A stretch of DNA of 64,000 nt, from positions 372,001 to 436,000 of the forward strand of contig CAVYTX010000002.1 of assembly GCA_963771545.1 (NCBI GenBank), in the 5' to 3' direction. Below are positions 8,009 to 16,465 of this stretch, in pieces (within the stretch, counting starts at the first letter, position 1; each line of letters begins with the position of its first letter). The notes under the pieces are model-generated. The model had not been told where the DNA came from, made no database searches, and was given only the letters and a program-made list of their open reading frames with translations. The translations under genes and the position numbers were made by a program. The DNA comes from CAKZLS01 sp963771545 (GTDB lineage: Bacteria; Pseudomonadota; Alphaproteobacteria; Rhodospirillales; Defluviicoccaceae).

Positions 8009-8425
8009 TTATGACGCAGTACGATTAGGCTTCGGAAGCGTGATCGTGACCGTCTCGCCGCCATTGCCGTGCACGCTGTCGTGGGCGCGGATGGTGACCT
8101 CGGCGATGCCGCCGGGCACGGCGACGGCGCCGAGCGAGCGGATGAACGGTTGTTCGTTCTGGTGGGGGTGCGCCAGGGCGCGGGTGCCGAGCACGGTCCC
8201 GTCGGGAGCCAGGATCTCGAAGTTGTCGGCGTAGTGATCCCACCCTTCGTCGGCGTGGCGGACCGTCACGGTAAAGCGATAGAACGTCTCGTCACCAGAT
8301 GTGGTTTCGGGCGCGGCCTCCGCGGCCACGACATCGGCCATGCCCGCCACCGCCGGATGGAATGACAGCGCCGCGGGCAGAGCCATCAGCGCCATGAGCG
8401 CGATGGCCGGAAACAAACGTTTCAT
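8009..8425 (-). CDS. Secreted hypothetical protein
   Basis: This 138-residue protein has a clear signal peptide (MKRLFPAIALMALMALPAALSFHPAVAG, cleavage near residue 28). A single small beta-rich domain follows, with YRFTVTVRHADEGWDHYADNFEILAPDGTVLGTR, LAHPHQNEQPFIRSL and EVTIRAHDSVHGNGGETVTI. I recognise it as a conserved alphaproteobacterial secreted protein without known function. The ATG at 8425 is preferred over 8443 because the signal peptide begins there. It stands alone. Confidence 0.75.
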   Translation of the reverse strand: MKRLFPAIALMALMALPAALSFHPAVAGMADVVAAEAAPETTSGDETFYRFTVTVRHADEGWDHYADNFEILAPDGTVLGTRALAHPHQNEQPFIRSLGAVAVPGGIAEVTIRAHDSVHGNGGETVTITLPKPNRTAS

Positions 8426-8775
8426 TTTATACCAATGCTCCAATGCTGTTTGATTGCTCGGTCAACCATGGAATGGCGGCGATACAATGGCGGCGATCCG
8501 CCAAAATAGCCCATTTCCGGCCCCACCTCCTTGCTCGGGAGCGGCCAATTGGATCCAATGGAGCAAAATGGCCGCCAGCTAGCATTTCCTGTTCTTGCAA
8601 GGGGCGATGGGAACGGTTATGAGTTGGCTTACGGTTGCACTAAAGTCGGCGTACCTAGTTAGCTGTTCTGGCGCATAGTCTAGTTACCCCATCAACTCGT
8701 GTTAATCGGAAACAGGTGTCCTGCGGATGCAAACGCGGAATACCTCGCGTGATTGAATACTAATGAGGAGCAGTT
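8426..8775. other. Cold-shock gene upstream/leader region
   Basis: No gene is seen in this stretch. It divides the minus-strand secreted-protein gene from the plus-strand cold-shock gene and probably holds both promoters. Cold-shock genes often have long 5' leaders; a leader of up to about 150 nt would fit, but no specific element could be proven. GAGGAG at 8764-8769 is the cold-shock ribosome site. Confidence 0.4.
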
Positions 8776-8985
8776 ATGGCTAGCGGCACGGTAAAATGGT
8801 TCAATCCCACCAAGGGTTATGGGTTTATCGAACCTGATGACGGATCCAAGGACGCTTTCGTCCATATTTCGGCGGTCGAACGCGCCGGGCTGTCCACCCT
8901 TCGCGAGGGCCAGAAGGTTCAGTTCGAACTTGTGCCGGGGCGGAACGGCAAAGCCTCCGCCGAAAGCTTGGTCGTCTTAGACTGA
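8776..8985 (+). CDS. cspA: CspA-family cold-shock protein
   Basis: This 69-residue single cold-shock domain has the RNP1-type motif KGYGFIEPDDG and the RNP2-type motif DAFVHISAVE. The TVKWFNPTKGYGFI start and the VQFELVPGRNGKASAESL end complete a full-length family member. It binds single-stranded RNA/DNA as an RNA chaperone in the cytoplasm. A strong GAGGAG site lies 6 nt before the ATG. Two GC-rich hairpins follow the stop (8995-9015 and 9038-9061). Confidence 0.95.
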   Translation: MASGTVKWFNPTKGYGFIEPDDGSKDAFVHISAVERAGLSTLREGQKVQFELVPGRNGKASAESLVVLD

Positions 8986-8994
8986 CGCCGGGAT

Positions 8995-9061
8995 CGCCGG
9001 AGCGCGCCTCCGGCGGGTACAATAAGATTTTCGGTCTCGGGAGCGGGGCCTGCCGCTCCCG
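8995..9061 (+). terminator. Two GC hairpins after the cold-shock gene
   Basis: A perfect 8-bp stem lies at 8995-9002/9008-9015 and a 9-bp stem at 9038-9046/9053-9061. Neither is followed by a clear T-run, so they may stop or stabilise the 3' end rather than be textbook terminators. Confidence 0.4.
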
Positions 9062-9199
9062 AACCGTCTATGCTTACAGGTTGTTAACGCGGGTCGTTGC
9101 CAAGGGGGGTGTCCTGCCCAGCCGCTCCGATACGACGCGTCTTTTTTGCGTCCGTGAAGCGGAAACAACGGACGGGTTGATTCCGTCATACGAGGGATA

Positions 9200-9463
9200 A
9201 TGGCACGCAAACCGAACTACCGAATGGATCGCATGGAACGCGACCGGGCGAAGGCCGCCAAGAAGGCAAAACGCAACGAAGCGCGGGCGGAAAAGTCGGC
9301 CCGGGCGAAGGGCGAAAGCGCCGAGGGCGCTGATACGCCGGATGGTGCCGAAACCTCCGAGGGCGCCGATACGCCGGACGACGCCGAAACCTCCGAGGAC
9401 GCCGATACGCCGGACGACGCCGAATTCTCCGAAACCCCCGATACCGAAAAGTCCGCCGACTAG
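9200..9463 (+). CDS. Small highly charged protein with acidic tandem repeats
   Basis: This 87-residue protein starts with a basic helix (MARKPNYRMDRMERDRAKAAKKAKRNEARAEK) and ends in imperfect 12-residue repeats of the type ETSEGADTPDDA rich in Asp, Glu, Thr and Pro. Short basic proteins of this N-terminal type occur next to cold-shock genes in alphaproteobacteria and have no assigned role. The bipolar charge suggests a disordered nucleic-acid- or ribosome-associated protein (inference). The repeats also show at the DNA level and probably change length by slippage. GAGGGATA precedes the ATG. Confidence 0.7.
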   Translation: MARKPNYRMDRMERDRAKAAKKAKRNEARAEKSARAKGESAEGADTPDGAETSEGADTPDDAETSEDADTPDDAEFSETPDTEKSAD

Positions 9464-10034
9464 GGTCACCGCTGTCCGGAAAAAATCAACTTGAGTTCAT
9501 ATTGCGCGAAAGCCTCCAGTCTTTCGCCGGGCGGTTGGGGATGGTCGCGCCCGCTCTTCATTCCGAGGCGCGTAGCAACGAAGGAATCCAGAGAAGTGCC
9601 TGAGGCAAGCGGCGGTTCTGGATCGCCGCGCTGCGCTCGCGAAGACGGCCGGGGAATGTGCCGTCTCGCGAAGACGGCCGGGGAATGTGCCGCCGAACCT
9701 CGTCACTGCGTCTTTGCGAGGCGCAGAGCGACCGCGTACCGCGTGTTCTTGTCCTACAGCGCCACCGCGACACCCGGTAGGCTAAACGCCTGCACCGGGC
9801 GCTGGGAGGCAGGCATGCAACAATGGACACCTTCGCGGAGGGCTTGGTCAGCGACTGGCCCCTAAGCTGCTGCCGTTAAGAAGCGTCGAAATAGGCAGAG
9901 GTTGACCCCCACCGGACATCGCGCCGGTTCAGATCAGCGATGCAGCCTGGGTAGCCGGCCCCCGCGTGATGCGGCTTGTGTCCCGTCTAAACGCGCGTAA
10001 TCATGGTGCCCGTCGCATAGACCGAAGGCGGAGC
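9464..10034. other. Intergenic region with degenerate dispersed repeat and 29-bp tandem duplication
   Basis: No gene is recognised. The part around 9558-9735 resembles the widespread alphaproteobacterial intergenic repeat that reads out CATTCCGAGGCGCGTAGCAACGAAGGAATCCAGA, followed by CTGGATCGCCGCG and TCACTGCGTCTTTGCGAGG. A 29-bp unit is duplicated in tandem at 9637-9693. Apparent reading frames here are shadows of the repeat. Confidence 0.5.
9637..9693. repeat. 29-bp tandem duplication
   Basis: The unit starting TCGCGAAGACGGCCGGGGAA at 9637 recurs exactly at 9666 (period 29 bp). It lies inside a dispersed intergenic repeat. Confidence 0.8.
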
Positions 10035-10577
10035 GTGACCGAAATCTTGAACTGGATCAATCAAAACAGCGGTGGTGTTCAGGCAGTTGGATCCGTGACG
10101 GCTATATTGATTGCGGTTGGCATTGCTTGGTTGTCGCATTGGCTCGATGTGCGCCGGTCTGCAAATTCGCAACGCCGGGAGGATGCACGTACCTTGGAGA
10201 CCGTCGCGTCCATCGTTATCCACGCCATGAACTTAATCCAAGTGGCCAAGGAACAACTTTGTGATGAAGGTGAATCCTCGATCGAGGCCTACTGTATGAA
10301 AGACCATGGTAAAGAAGCATTTACGAACGCAGGGGAAGCCCTTCGGGAAATTCCTATCGCGCAACTGCCCAATTTTGAAGTCGTAAAACGAGTCCTTGAA
10401 ATGCGCGACCTGATACGAAAGGCGGACGAAATGATCGCTCAGATCCGTAGGGACTACGTTACTAAACAGGGTGACTGGCAGGAGGGCATTAAGCAATTCA
10501 GAACGCTCCACTATCTCGCGAACAGGCACACCAGTACTGTAGAAAACGTCGTTAGAAGAGTACGAGACAGCGACTAA
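10035..10577 (+). CDS. Hypothetical membrane-anchored helical protein
   Basis: I do not recognise this protein. From the GTG at 10035, which follows a GGCGGAG site, it is 180 residues. It has one transmembrane segment near the N-terminus (AVGSVTAILIAVGIAWLSHWL), then a long, mostly helical cytoplasmic domain with many charged residues (RREDARTLETVASIVIHAMNLIQVAKEQL; MRDLIRKADEMIAQIRRDY). The layout resembles small phage- or stress-associated membrane proteins, but no function can be assigned. The longer start at 9966 runs through repeat DNA. It is followed by a convergent gene beyond a repeat-rich gap. Confidence 0.6.
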   Translation: MTEILNWINQNSGGVQAVGSVTAILIAVGIAWLSHWLDVRRSANSQRREDARTLETVASIVIHAMNLIQVAKEQLCDEGESSIEAYCMKDHGKEAFTNAGEALREIPIAQLPNFEVVKRVLEMRDLIRKADEMIAQIRRDYVTKQGDWQEGIKQFRTLHYLANRHTSTVENVVRRVRDSD

Positions 10578-10652
10578 TTTACCCATTGCGGTTCTCTAAT
10601 GTCTTTCGATTGGCGAACATTTGTTCTCATACCCCTATGACTGCTGTTGTGA

Positions 10653-10721
10653 AGGCTTCTCCGACACCCGCCGCGGCGACAACGTTGGCGCAGGGGCTTG
10701 CGGCGGGTGTCGGAGAAGCCT
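10653..10721. repeat. 22-bp perfect inverted repeat with 25-nt loop
   Basis: Arms 10653-10674 and 10700-10721 are exact reverse complements. The stem is very GC-rich and lacks a following T-run. It could be a bidirectional terminator between convergent genes, or a small palindromic element. Confidence 0.75.
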
Positions 10722-10832
10722 CAGGGGAGGAAACCACGGGCCGGCTCAGGCTCGGTGCTGTGGTCGGTCGGGTCTATGGGAATTTGACGGCAGCGAAATC
10801 AAGGGGTCAGAACGTCATTTGATTTTCACAGA

Positions 10833-10936
10833 ATGTCAAGTCGTCAAATGTCGTCTTTCTTCCAGAAAATCAAATGTCGTCTTTTTTCCAGAAAATATCG
10901 TCATTTTCGGCCATTTCTTGACGACACGTGTCGTCA
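10833..10936. repeat. Second GTCGTC box block with shared 18-bp palindrome
   Basis: This block is homologous to 4024-4101. GTCGTC boxes start at 10840, 10850 and 10876, followed by a degraded box near 10898. The block ends in the palindrome TGACGACACGTGTCGTCA at 10919-10936. A short internal duplication (TCCAGAAAAT...GTCGTCTTT) makes it longer than the first copy. Confidence 0.7.
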
Positions 10937-11062
10937 TTTCAGAATACGGCGATTTGGGAATTGACGGCCCGCGGGATACTCGTTCCGCGAGAACTGCCGA
11001 AATGCAAGATGCCATGTAATGCCAATGCTCGCTGTCAGCGACCGATGGGCTAACCGCCGCCC

Positions 11063-11311
11063 CTATTTTTCGGGCGGCAGGATTTCCTGAACGCAGACTT
11101 GGTCGATGAGCAGCTCCCGTCCGAGATCCTTCAGGTGCACGCGTTTGTGTTCGTTGGTGAGGTTGGCGCCGACGCCCTGGGTCATGGCGAGAACCAGCGA
11201 CCGGTCGCCCATGTCGAGCCAGAAGGACCGGCGGATCAGTTTCCCGTCGGCGCCCCGCGCGAAGGGGCTGTTCGGATCGGTGCCGAGATCCGGACTGTAG
11301 AAATTACCCAT
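11063..11311 (-). CDS. Small hypothetical protein
   Basis: I do not recognise this 82-residue protein. It lacks a signal peptide or membrane segment and reads as a compact soluble domain (NFYSPDLGTDPNSPFARGADGKLIRRSFWLDMGDRSLVLAMTQ; VHLKDLGRELLIDQVCVQEILPPEK). Codon use resembles neighbouring real genes, and the start lies divergent from the VPLPA-CTERM gene across about 220 bp. It is moderately likely to be expressed. Confidence 0.55.
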   Translation of the reverse strand: MGNFYSPDLGTDPNSPFARGADGKLIRRSFWLDMGDRSLVLAMTQGVGANLTNEHKRVHLKDLGRELLIDQVCVQEILPPEK

Positions 11312-11533
11312 TGAATGAACCCCTCATCGCCACCGACGTTTCGGACCGATTACGGCGCGGCGTCGACTCTACGCCATGCGACGCGGGGCGTCCATGAGGC
11401 AGGCGAGATCGCGTCACTCCGTCCCCGTCGTTTTCGGTTTTCAGGGCGCCGCCGCATGGCCGGTGTTTACCAAAACGTTACCAAATGGCGGTACGATCTG
11501 CCCCGGATGACAACGCGTCGGGAGGTCGAACAC

Positions 11534-12169
11534 ATGCGTCGCTTTAGATCGATGGCGGGACTTTGCACGGTCGCCGCCTTGCTTGGCTTGCCCGCGTCTC
11601 ACGTTCAGGCGCTTTCCGTCGACGTCGTCTCGAACCCGGGCGATACCATCGTCCAAGCCAACAAGGGCGTCATTGGCGATGTCGCCATCGATGTAACCCC
11701 GCATCAAGCGTGGCAGTCCCCGGACCCGTTCGGCAGGGGCGCGGTTTGGATATCCGCCGGCGCGAATGAACCCAACGATCCCGCCGCGCCCGCCTTCACC
11801 TACCGGGAGACGTTCGATCTCAGTGGCGAAAGTTCCGGCCACTGGCTGAGGTTTTGGGTGTGGGCGGACGATACCGCTTCGGTGACCGTGGATGGTCTCA
11901 AACTTTTCGACGAGAACCTGACACAGAATACGTGCGCGCGGGGATCCATCGGTTGCGAGCCGGACGAGGGACAGTTTTTCGAGATGGCGCTCTCGGCCGG
12001 AGCCATCCACACCTTGGACATCGCGGTGTTTCAAACGGGCGGAGGTCCCATGGGCGCGCTGCTCTCCGGCGACGTTACTCCCGTGCCGCTTCCCGCCGCG
12101 CTACCGCTGTTGGCGTCGGCCCTCGCCGGTTTCGGGGCCATCGGATGGAAACGCCGCAACCGCGCGTAA
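11534..12169 (+). CDS. Secreted protein with VPLPA-CTERM sorting tail
   Basis: This 211-residue protein starts at the ATG at 11534, preceded by GGAGGTCG (11521-11528). It has a signal peptide (RFRSMAGLCTVAALLGLPASHVQA), a beta-sandwich-like body (HWLRFWVWADDTASVTVDGLKLFDENL) and a C-terminal sorting tail VPLPAALPLLASALAGFGAIGWKRRNRA: VPLPA motif, hydrophobic helix, basic end. Proteins of this class are processed by an exosortase and are often linked to extracellular polysaccharide. It is the second such substrate in the window. The longer in-frame start at 11315 is rejected because it lacks the signal peptide context. Confidence 0.85.
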   Translation: MRRFRSMAGLCTVAALLGLPASHVQALSVDVVSNPGDTIVQANKGVIGDVAIDVTPHQAWQSPDPFGRGAVWISAGANEPNDPAAPAFTYRETFDLSGESSGHWLRFWVWADDTASVTVDGLKLFDENLTQNTCARGSIGCEPDEGQFFEMALSAGAIHTLDIAVFQTGGGPMGALLSGDVTPVPLPAALPLLASALAGFGAIGWKRRNRA

Positions 12170-12188
12170 ACACCAACGGCCGTTGGTA

Positions 12189-14102
12189 TTACATCTCGAT
12201 CCGTCTGCCGATGGCAACCGTCCGGTCGGGCGAAAGATTGTACGATGTGAAACTGCGCGTCGTGTTGCGCCAGAAGAACGAAAATATCTGAAATTGCAGG
12301 ACCTTTAGCGGGGATCTTTTCTTCGTCGGCACGAGGCCGTCTAGGCCGACGAAGTAGGTCACCGTGTCGAGATCGATGTCTAGGCCGAGCACGCTGCCCA
12401 GCCGAAGCGCCACCGGCACGTTGGGTGTTTGCATGAAGCCGTAGTGAAGGACCATGCTGTAGAATTCACTCTCCTCCGTATTGTCGGTCTCCCGTTTTGT
12501 CAGTTCGATCCGCTCGGCGCTTGCAATGTGCGGCACACCCTCGATCGTCACCGACACGAAAACGATTCTCTCATGCAGGACCGGCATATGCTCCAAGATC
12601 GACGACAGGACAGACGGCGACGTTTGGGCTGACGACGTGAGGTAGACGGCCGTACCTGGAATGATATTAGGCGGCGATTTCCGAATTTGGGTGAAGAATT
12701 CATCAAGCGGCTTGCTGTCGTTGCGGGTAATGAGCCGCATTTCCTTTATGCCGCTTCGCCAGATCGCCATTGTCGTAAAAACCAGCGCGGCGATCAGCAC
12801 GGGATACCAGCCGCCTTCGAAGAACTTGAAGGCATTGGCGACCAAAAATGCCAGATCCACGACGAGAAATCCCGCCGTCAACGCGGCGGCCAGGATCGGA
12901 TTCCAGCCAAATCGCCGCGCAACAAAAAAGGCCAGACACGTGGTAATCACCATGTCGGCCGACACCGCGAGGCCATAAGCGGCGCCCAGCTTATCCGAAG
13001 ACCGGAACCCAACGACCAGAGCGATCGTCGCGATCATCAATACCCAGTTTACGAACGGGATATAAATCTGGCCGATGTGATGGCGATCGGTCTGGATAAT
13101 GTTGACGCGCGGCAATTGACCCAGTTGCACGGCTTGCCGGGTTAGCGAGAAAACGCCCGAAATCACGGCTTGCGAAGCGATAATGGTGGCGATGGTTGCT
13201 AAAAACACCAACGGATAGTGGGCCCAGTCCGGGCTTAGCTTATAAAACGGGTGGTCTACATTGGCCGCCTCGTGCAACACCATCGCGCCCTGTCCAAAAT
13301 AATTCAAAAGCAAAGCGGGAAAGGCGACGGTAAACCATGCCAGCCGGATTGGCGCGCTGCCGAAATGGCCCATGTCGGCATAGAGCGCTTCCGCGCCGGT
13401 GACCGCAAGAAAGACCGTGCCGAGAATTGCGATGCCCAGCATGCCGTTAGCCATGAGAAAGTGGATCCCGTAAGAAGGCAGCAAGGCGGCGAAAACATGG
13501 GGTTCCTCCAGTATCCCGCCAACGCCCAAAACGGCCAGCACGATGAACCACGCCAGCATGACCGGGCCGAACAGTGCGCCGATCTTCGATGTGCCGCGTT
13601 TTTGGAAGTAAAAAAGCGCGAGCAGGATACCGACCGTGATCGGCAACACAAACGGCTCGAACGCGGCGTTTTCCACTTTCAGGCCCTCGACCGCACTGAG
13701 AACCGAAATTGCCGGAGTGATCGTGCCGTCTCCAAAGAGCAGGGCGGCGCCGAACAAGCCCATTATCATCAAGGTGTTGCGCGCCGTTCCCGGCGCCGCG
13801 GTCCATGGATTTAAGAGGGCGACAAGGGCGATGATGCCGCCTTCGCCGTTATTGTCGGCCTTTAGCACGAAAAGAAGGTACTTTATGGAAACAACGATTA
13901 TGAGGGCCCATACGATCAACGAAAGGACACCGAGTACGTTTTCGGGTATCACCGCAATTCTGTTGTCGCCGCTGAAGCATTGTTTGAACGCATAAAGAGG
14001 GCTCGTGCCGATGTCGCCATAGACAATGCCGAGCGCGGCGAGCGACAGAGCCAACGCGCGATTTTTATCGTCGGGTTCGACAGGTTCCGCGTTGTCGCTC
14101 AT
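12189..14102 (-). CDS. kup: Kup-family potassium:proton symporter
   Basis: This 637-residue membrane protein of the KUP/HAK/KT family imports K+ with H+. The signature SLAALGIVYGDIGTSPLYAFKQCF lies at about residues 21-44. About 12 hydrophobic segments follow (for example VLGVLSLIVWALIIVVSIKYLLFVLKADNNGEGG), and a C-terminal cytoplasmic domain ends in SFTSYNLSPDRTVAIGRRIEM. The length is typical. It is a single-gene unit with divergent and convergent neighbours. Confidence 0.95.
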   Translation of the reverse strand: MSDNAEPVEPDDKNRALALSLAALGIVYGDIGTSPLYAFKQCFSGDNRIAVIPENVLGVLSLIVWALIIVVSIKYLLFVLKADNNGEGGIIALVALLNPWTAAPGTARNTLMIMGLFGAALLFGDGTITPAISVLSAVEGLKVENAAFEPFVLPITVGILLALFYFQKRGTSKIGALFGPVMLAWFIVLAVLGVGGILEEPHVFAALLPSYGIHFLMANGMLGIAILGTVFLAVTGAEALYADMGHFGSAPIRLAWFTVAFPALLLNYFGQGAMVLHEAANVDHPFYKLSPDWAHYPLVFLATIATIIASQAVISGVFSLTRQAVQLGQLPRVNIIQTDRHHIGQIYIPFVNWVLMIATIALVVGFRSSDKLGAAYGLAVSADMVITTCLAFFVARRFGWNPILAAALTAGFLVVDLAFLVANAFKFFEGGWYPVLIAALVFTTMAIWRSGIKEMRLITRNDSKPLDEFFTQIRKSPPNIIPGTAVYLTSSAQTSPSVLSSILEHMPVLHERIVFVSVTIEGVPHIASAERIELTKRETDNTEESEFYSMVLHYGFMQTPNVPVALRLGSVLGLDIDLDTVTYFVGLDGLVPTKKRSPLKVLQFQIFSFFWRNTTRSFTSYNLSPDRTVAIGRRIEM

Positions 14103-14425
14103 ACTTTTCCTCCGCGCGGCCCGCTCCCACGGAAAGCACCGCTCGCTAATTTGTACCGGCGGTCATGGCCAAGGACCGTTGGTATTAGGCCGCGCCCGGT
14201 TGACCTGTGCACCAATGTCGCTCCAGGTACTACACAATTTTCGGGGTTGAGTGAACCTGAGTGATGAACCCTCTGGGCCGTGGGGTAGCCCTTTCCTTTC
14301 CTAACTTCTTCAACCCTCGGTCTCAAAAAGGCATTCGGAAAACGCGCTTTTGCATGGCGGTCAACGCCGCATGTGCCTACCTATCGGGCAGGGTTGGCGG
14401 TTGCGGGCGGACGGAAGATCTCCTC
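14103..14425. other. Divergent promoter region between kup and a FAD monooxygenase gene
   Basis: This 323-bp region should hold the promoters of both divergent genes. No distinct operator could be identified. An in-frame upstream ATG for the right gene at 14261 is not favoured because the encoded extension has no family match. Confidence 0.45.
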
Positions 14426-15658
14426 ATGGCTCGGTATTTGGATGTCGATTGTTGCGTCGTCGGCGGCGGGCCGGCCGGGGTGATGGCCGGATTGCTGTTC
14501 GCCCGCGCCGGATGCCGCACGCTGGTTCTGGAAAAGCACGCCGATTTCCTGCGTGATTTCCGGGGCGATACGGTCCACCCGTCCACGCTCGAGGTCATGA
14601 ACGAGTTGGGCCTGCTGGATGACTTTCTCCAGCGGCCGCACCAGCGGCTTGTCCGGCTCGGTGCCGACTTCGCCGGTGAGCGCGTCGAATTGGCGGATTT
14701 TTCCACCCTCGAAGCGACCTGCAAATTCATCGCTTTCATGCCGCAATGGCATTTCCTCGATTTCCTTGCCGATACCGGCAGGGACCTCCCGGCATTCTCT
14801 CTCGAGATGCGGGCCGAGGTCAGACGCCTCATCGAAGAGAACGACCGCGTCATCGGCGTCCATGCCGACACGCCGGACGGTCCGCTCGAGGTCCGCGCGA
14901 AACTGGTCATCGGCGCCGACGGACGGGAGTCCACGGTGCGGGCATGCGCCGGTCTCACGGCCGACACCATCGGCGCGCCGATCGATGTCTTGTGGTTCCG
15001 CATCCCGCGCGACGCTAGTGCGGCGAACGAGCCGCTGTTCAACGCCGGGCCCGGACACATCGTCGTCAGCATCGACCGGGGCGACTACAACCAATGCGCC
15101 TTCGTGATCGCCAAGGGCGGGGCGGAGGCGGTGGAGGCGCGGGGGATCGAGGCGTTTCGCACGGCGGTGGCGGCCACGGTGCCCCGCCTTGCCGGAAAGG
15201 TCGGCGCGTTAAGGGGCTTCGACGATGTCAAGCTGCTGACGGTCGCCATCGATCGGCTGCGGCGCTGGTCGCGGCCCGGCCTGTTGATGATCGGGGACAG
15301 TGCCCATGCCATGTCGCCGATCGGCGGTGTCGGCATCAACCTTGCCATTCAGGATGCCGTGGCCGCGGCCAACGTGCTCGCGGGGGCGCTTTATGACGGG
15401 ACTCTCGAGGACCGCGACCTTGAGAAGGTGCGCCGCCGGCGCCTGTGGCCGGTACGCGCGACCCAATTCATCCAGGTCCAGGCACAAAATAGGATTCTGG
15501 CTCCCATTCTCGCCGGACGGAACAAGGCTCCGCGACCGCCGCTTCTGTTCCGCATCGTCTCCAGAACGCCTTGGCTGAAGCGCGGGTTCGCCACCATCAT
15601 CGGGCTCGGCATACGGCCGGAACACATGCGCTCCCCCGAGCGCATCCCGTCGTCTTAA
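14426..15658 (+). CDS. FAD-dependent monooxygenase (UbiH/PHBH-like)
   Basis: This 410-residue flavoprotein hydroxylase begins MARYLDVDCCVVGGGPAGVMAGLLFARAG, the FAD-binding GxGxxG fold. It also has the DG-type motif VRAKLVIGADGRESTVR near residues 150-165 and the second FAD motif PGLLMIGDSAHAMSPIGGVGINLAIQDAV near 290-315. Such enzymes hydroxylate aromatic or quinone substrates using NAD(P)H and O2. The substrate is unknown. The start at 14426 aligns with the family; upstream codons are repeat-like. It is followed by an O-methyltransferase, so the pair might hydroxylate and then methylate one substrate (inference). Confidence 0.85.
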   Translation: MARYLDVDCCVVGGGPAGVMAGLLFARAGCRTLVLEKHADFLRDFRGDTVHPSTLEVMNELGLLDDFLQRPHQRLVRLGADFAGERVELADFSTLEATCKFIAFMPQWHFLDFLADTGRDLPAFSLEMRAEVRRLIEENDRVIGVHADTPDGPLEVRAKLVIGADGRESTVRACAGLTADTIGAPIDVLWFRIPRDASAANEPLFNAGPGHIVVSIDRGDYNQCAFVIAKGGAEAVEARGIEAFRTAVAATVPRLAGKVGALRGFDDVKLLTVAIDRLRRWSRPGLLMIGDSAHAMSPIGGVGINLAIQDAVAAANVLAGALYDGTLEDRDLEKVRRRRLWPVRATQFIQVQAQNRILAPILAGRNKAPRPPLLFRIVSRTPWLKRGFATIIGLGIRPEHMRSPERIPSS

Positions 15659-15776
15659 GTCGGATTCCATGGGAAAACCGGGGGAAAACCGGGACGTTAC
15701 CCTTTCCCGGGGATGTCGGAACAGTTTAGATAGGGGGAGTGAGACGAACCCGTCCGCGAGCCCGAGGAGGAAGCCG

Positions 15777-16439
15777 GTGTCCAACCGCACAATTTCGCTC
15801 GATGATCGCCTGTATGACTACCTGTTGAGGGTATCGTCGCGCGAACCCGACGTTTTGCGGCGGCTGCGGGCCGAAACCGCGGCCCTGCCGAGATCCGCGA
15901 TGCAGATCGCGCCCGAGCAGGGGCAGTTCATGAGCTTGCTGATGCGGTTGATGGGCGCCGAGCGCGTCTTGGAGGTCGGCACGTTCACGGGTTACAGCAC
16001 ACTGTGCATGGCCTTGGCGCTGCCGACCGAAGGGAGGATCATCACCTGCGATGTCAGCGAGGAGTGGACGGAAATCGCGCGGCGCTTCTGGTTGGAGGTG
16101 GGGGTGGCCGATTGCATCGAGGTTCGCTTGGCGCCCGCCTTGGAAACCCTGGAAGCCTTGATGACCGAGGACCCTGCCGTGATCTTCGATTTCGTGTTCA
16201 TCGACGCCGACAAGGAAAACTATCTAGGATATTACGAGATGGCGCTGGAACTGGTGCGGCCCGGTGGACTGATCGCGGTGGACAATGTGCTGTGGGGCGG
16301 CAGCGTCGCCGATGTCGACAAGCAGGACAAGGACACGGTGGCCATTCGAGTGTTGAACGAAACCCTGCGGCGGGATCAACGGGTGGATCTCAGCCTTGTC
16401 CCCATCGGCGACGGTCTGACGCTGGCGAGAAAACGCTAA
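15777..16439 (+). CDS. SAM-dependent O-methyltransferase (family 3)
   Basis: This 220-residue enzyme matches the caffeoyl-CoA/catechol O-methyltransferase-like family in length and motifs. The SAM-binding motif is RVLEVGTFTGYSTLCMALALP, the acidic strand IITCDVSEEW, the metal/catalytic segment FDFVFIDADKENYLGYYEMAL, and then GGLIAVDNVLWGG. The GTG at 15777 has an ideal GAGGAGG site (15764-15770), 6 nt upstream; the longer ATG at 15669 lacks one. It probably acts on a hydroxylated small molecule; the preceding FAD monooxygenase is a plausible partner. Confidence 0.88.
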   Translation: MSNRTISLDDRLYDYLLRVSSREPDVLRRLRAETAALPRSAMQIAPEQGQFMSLLMRLMGAERVLEVGTFTGYSTLCMALALPTEGRIITCDVSEEWTEIARRFWLEVGVADCIEVRLAPALETLEALMTEDPAVIFDFVFIDADKENYLGYYEMALELVRPGGLIAVDNVLWGGSVADVDKQDKDTVAIRVLNETLRRDQRVDLSLVPIGDGLTLARKR

Positions 16440-16465
16440 GGCAATACGCAAGTCGCCGGGCGTCC

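Larger units (their letters stand above)
10578..11062. other. Convergent intergenic region with long hairpin and box array
   Basis: No gene is seen. The region contains a perfect 22-bp inverted repeat (10653-10674/10700-10721), a GGGGTCAGA motif near 10803, and the second GTCGTC box block (10833-10936) ending in the palindrome shared with 4083-4102. Confidence 0.6.

Noticed and set aside
14261..14425. Upstream extension of the FAD monooxygenase
   Set aside because: The first 55 codons have no family similarity; ATG 14426 aligns with the family.
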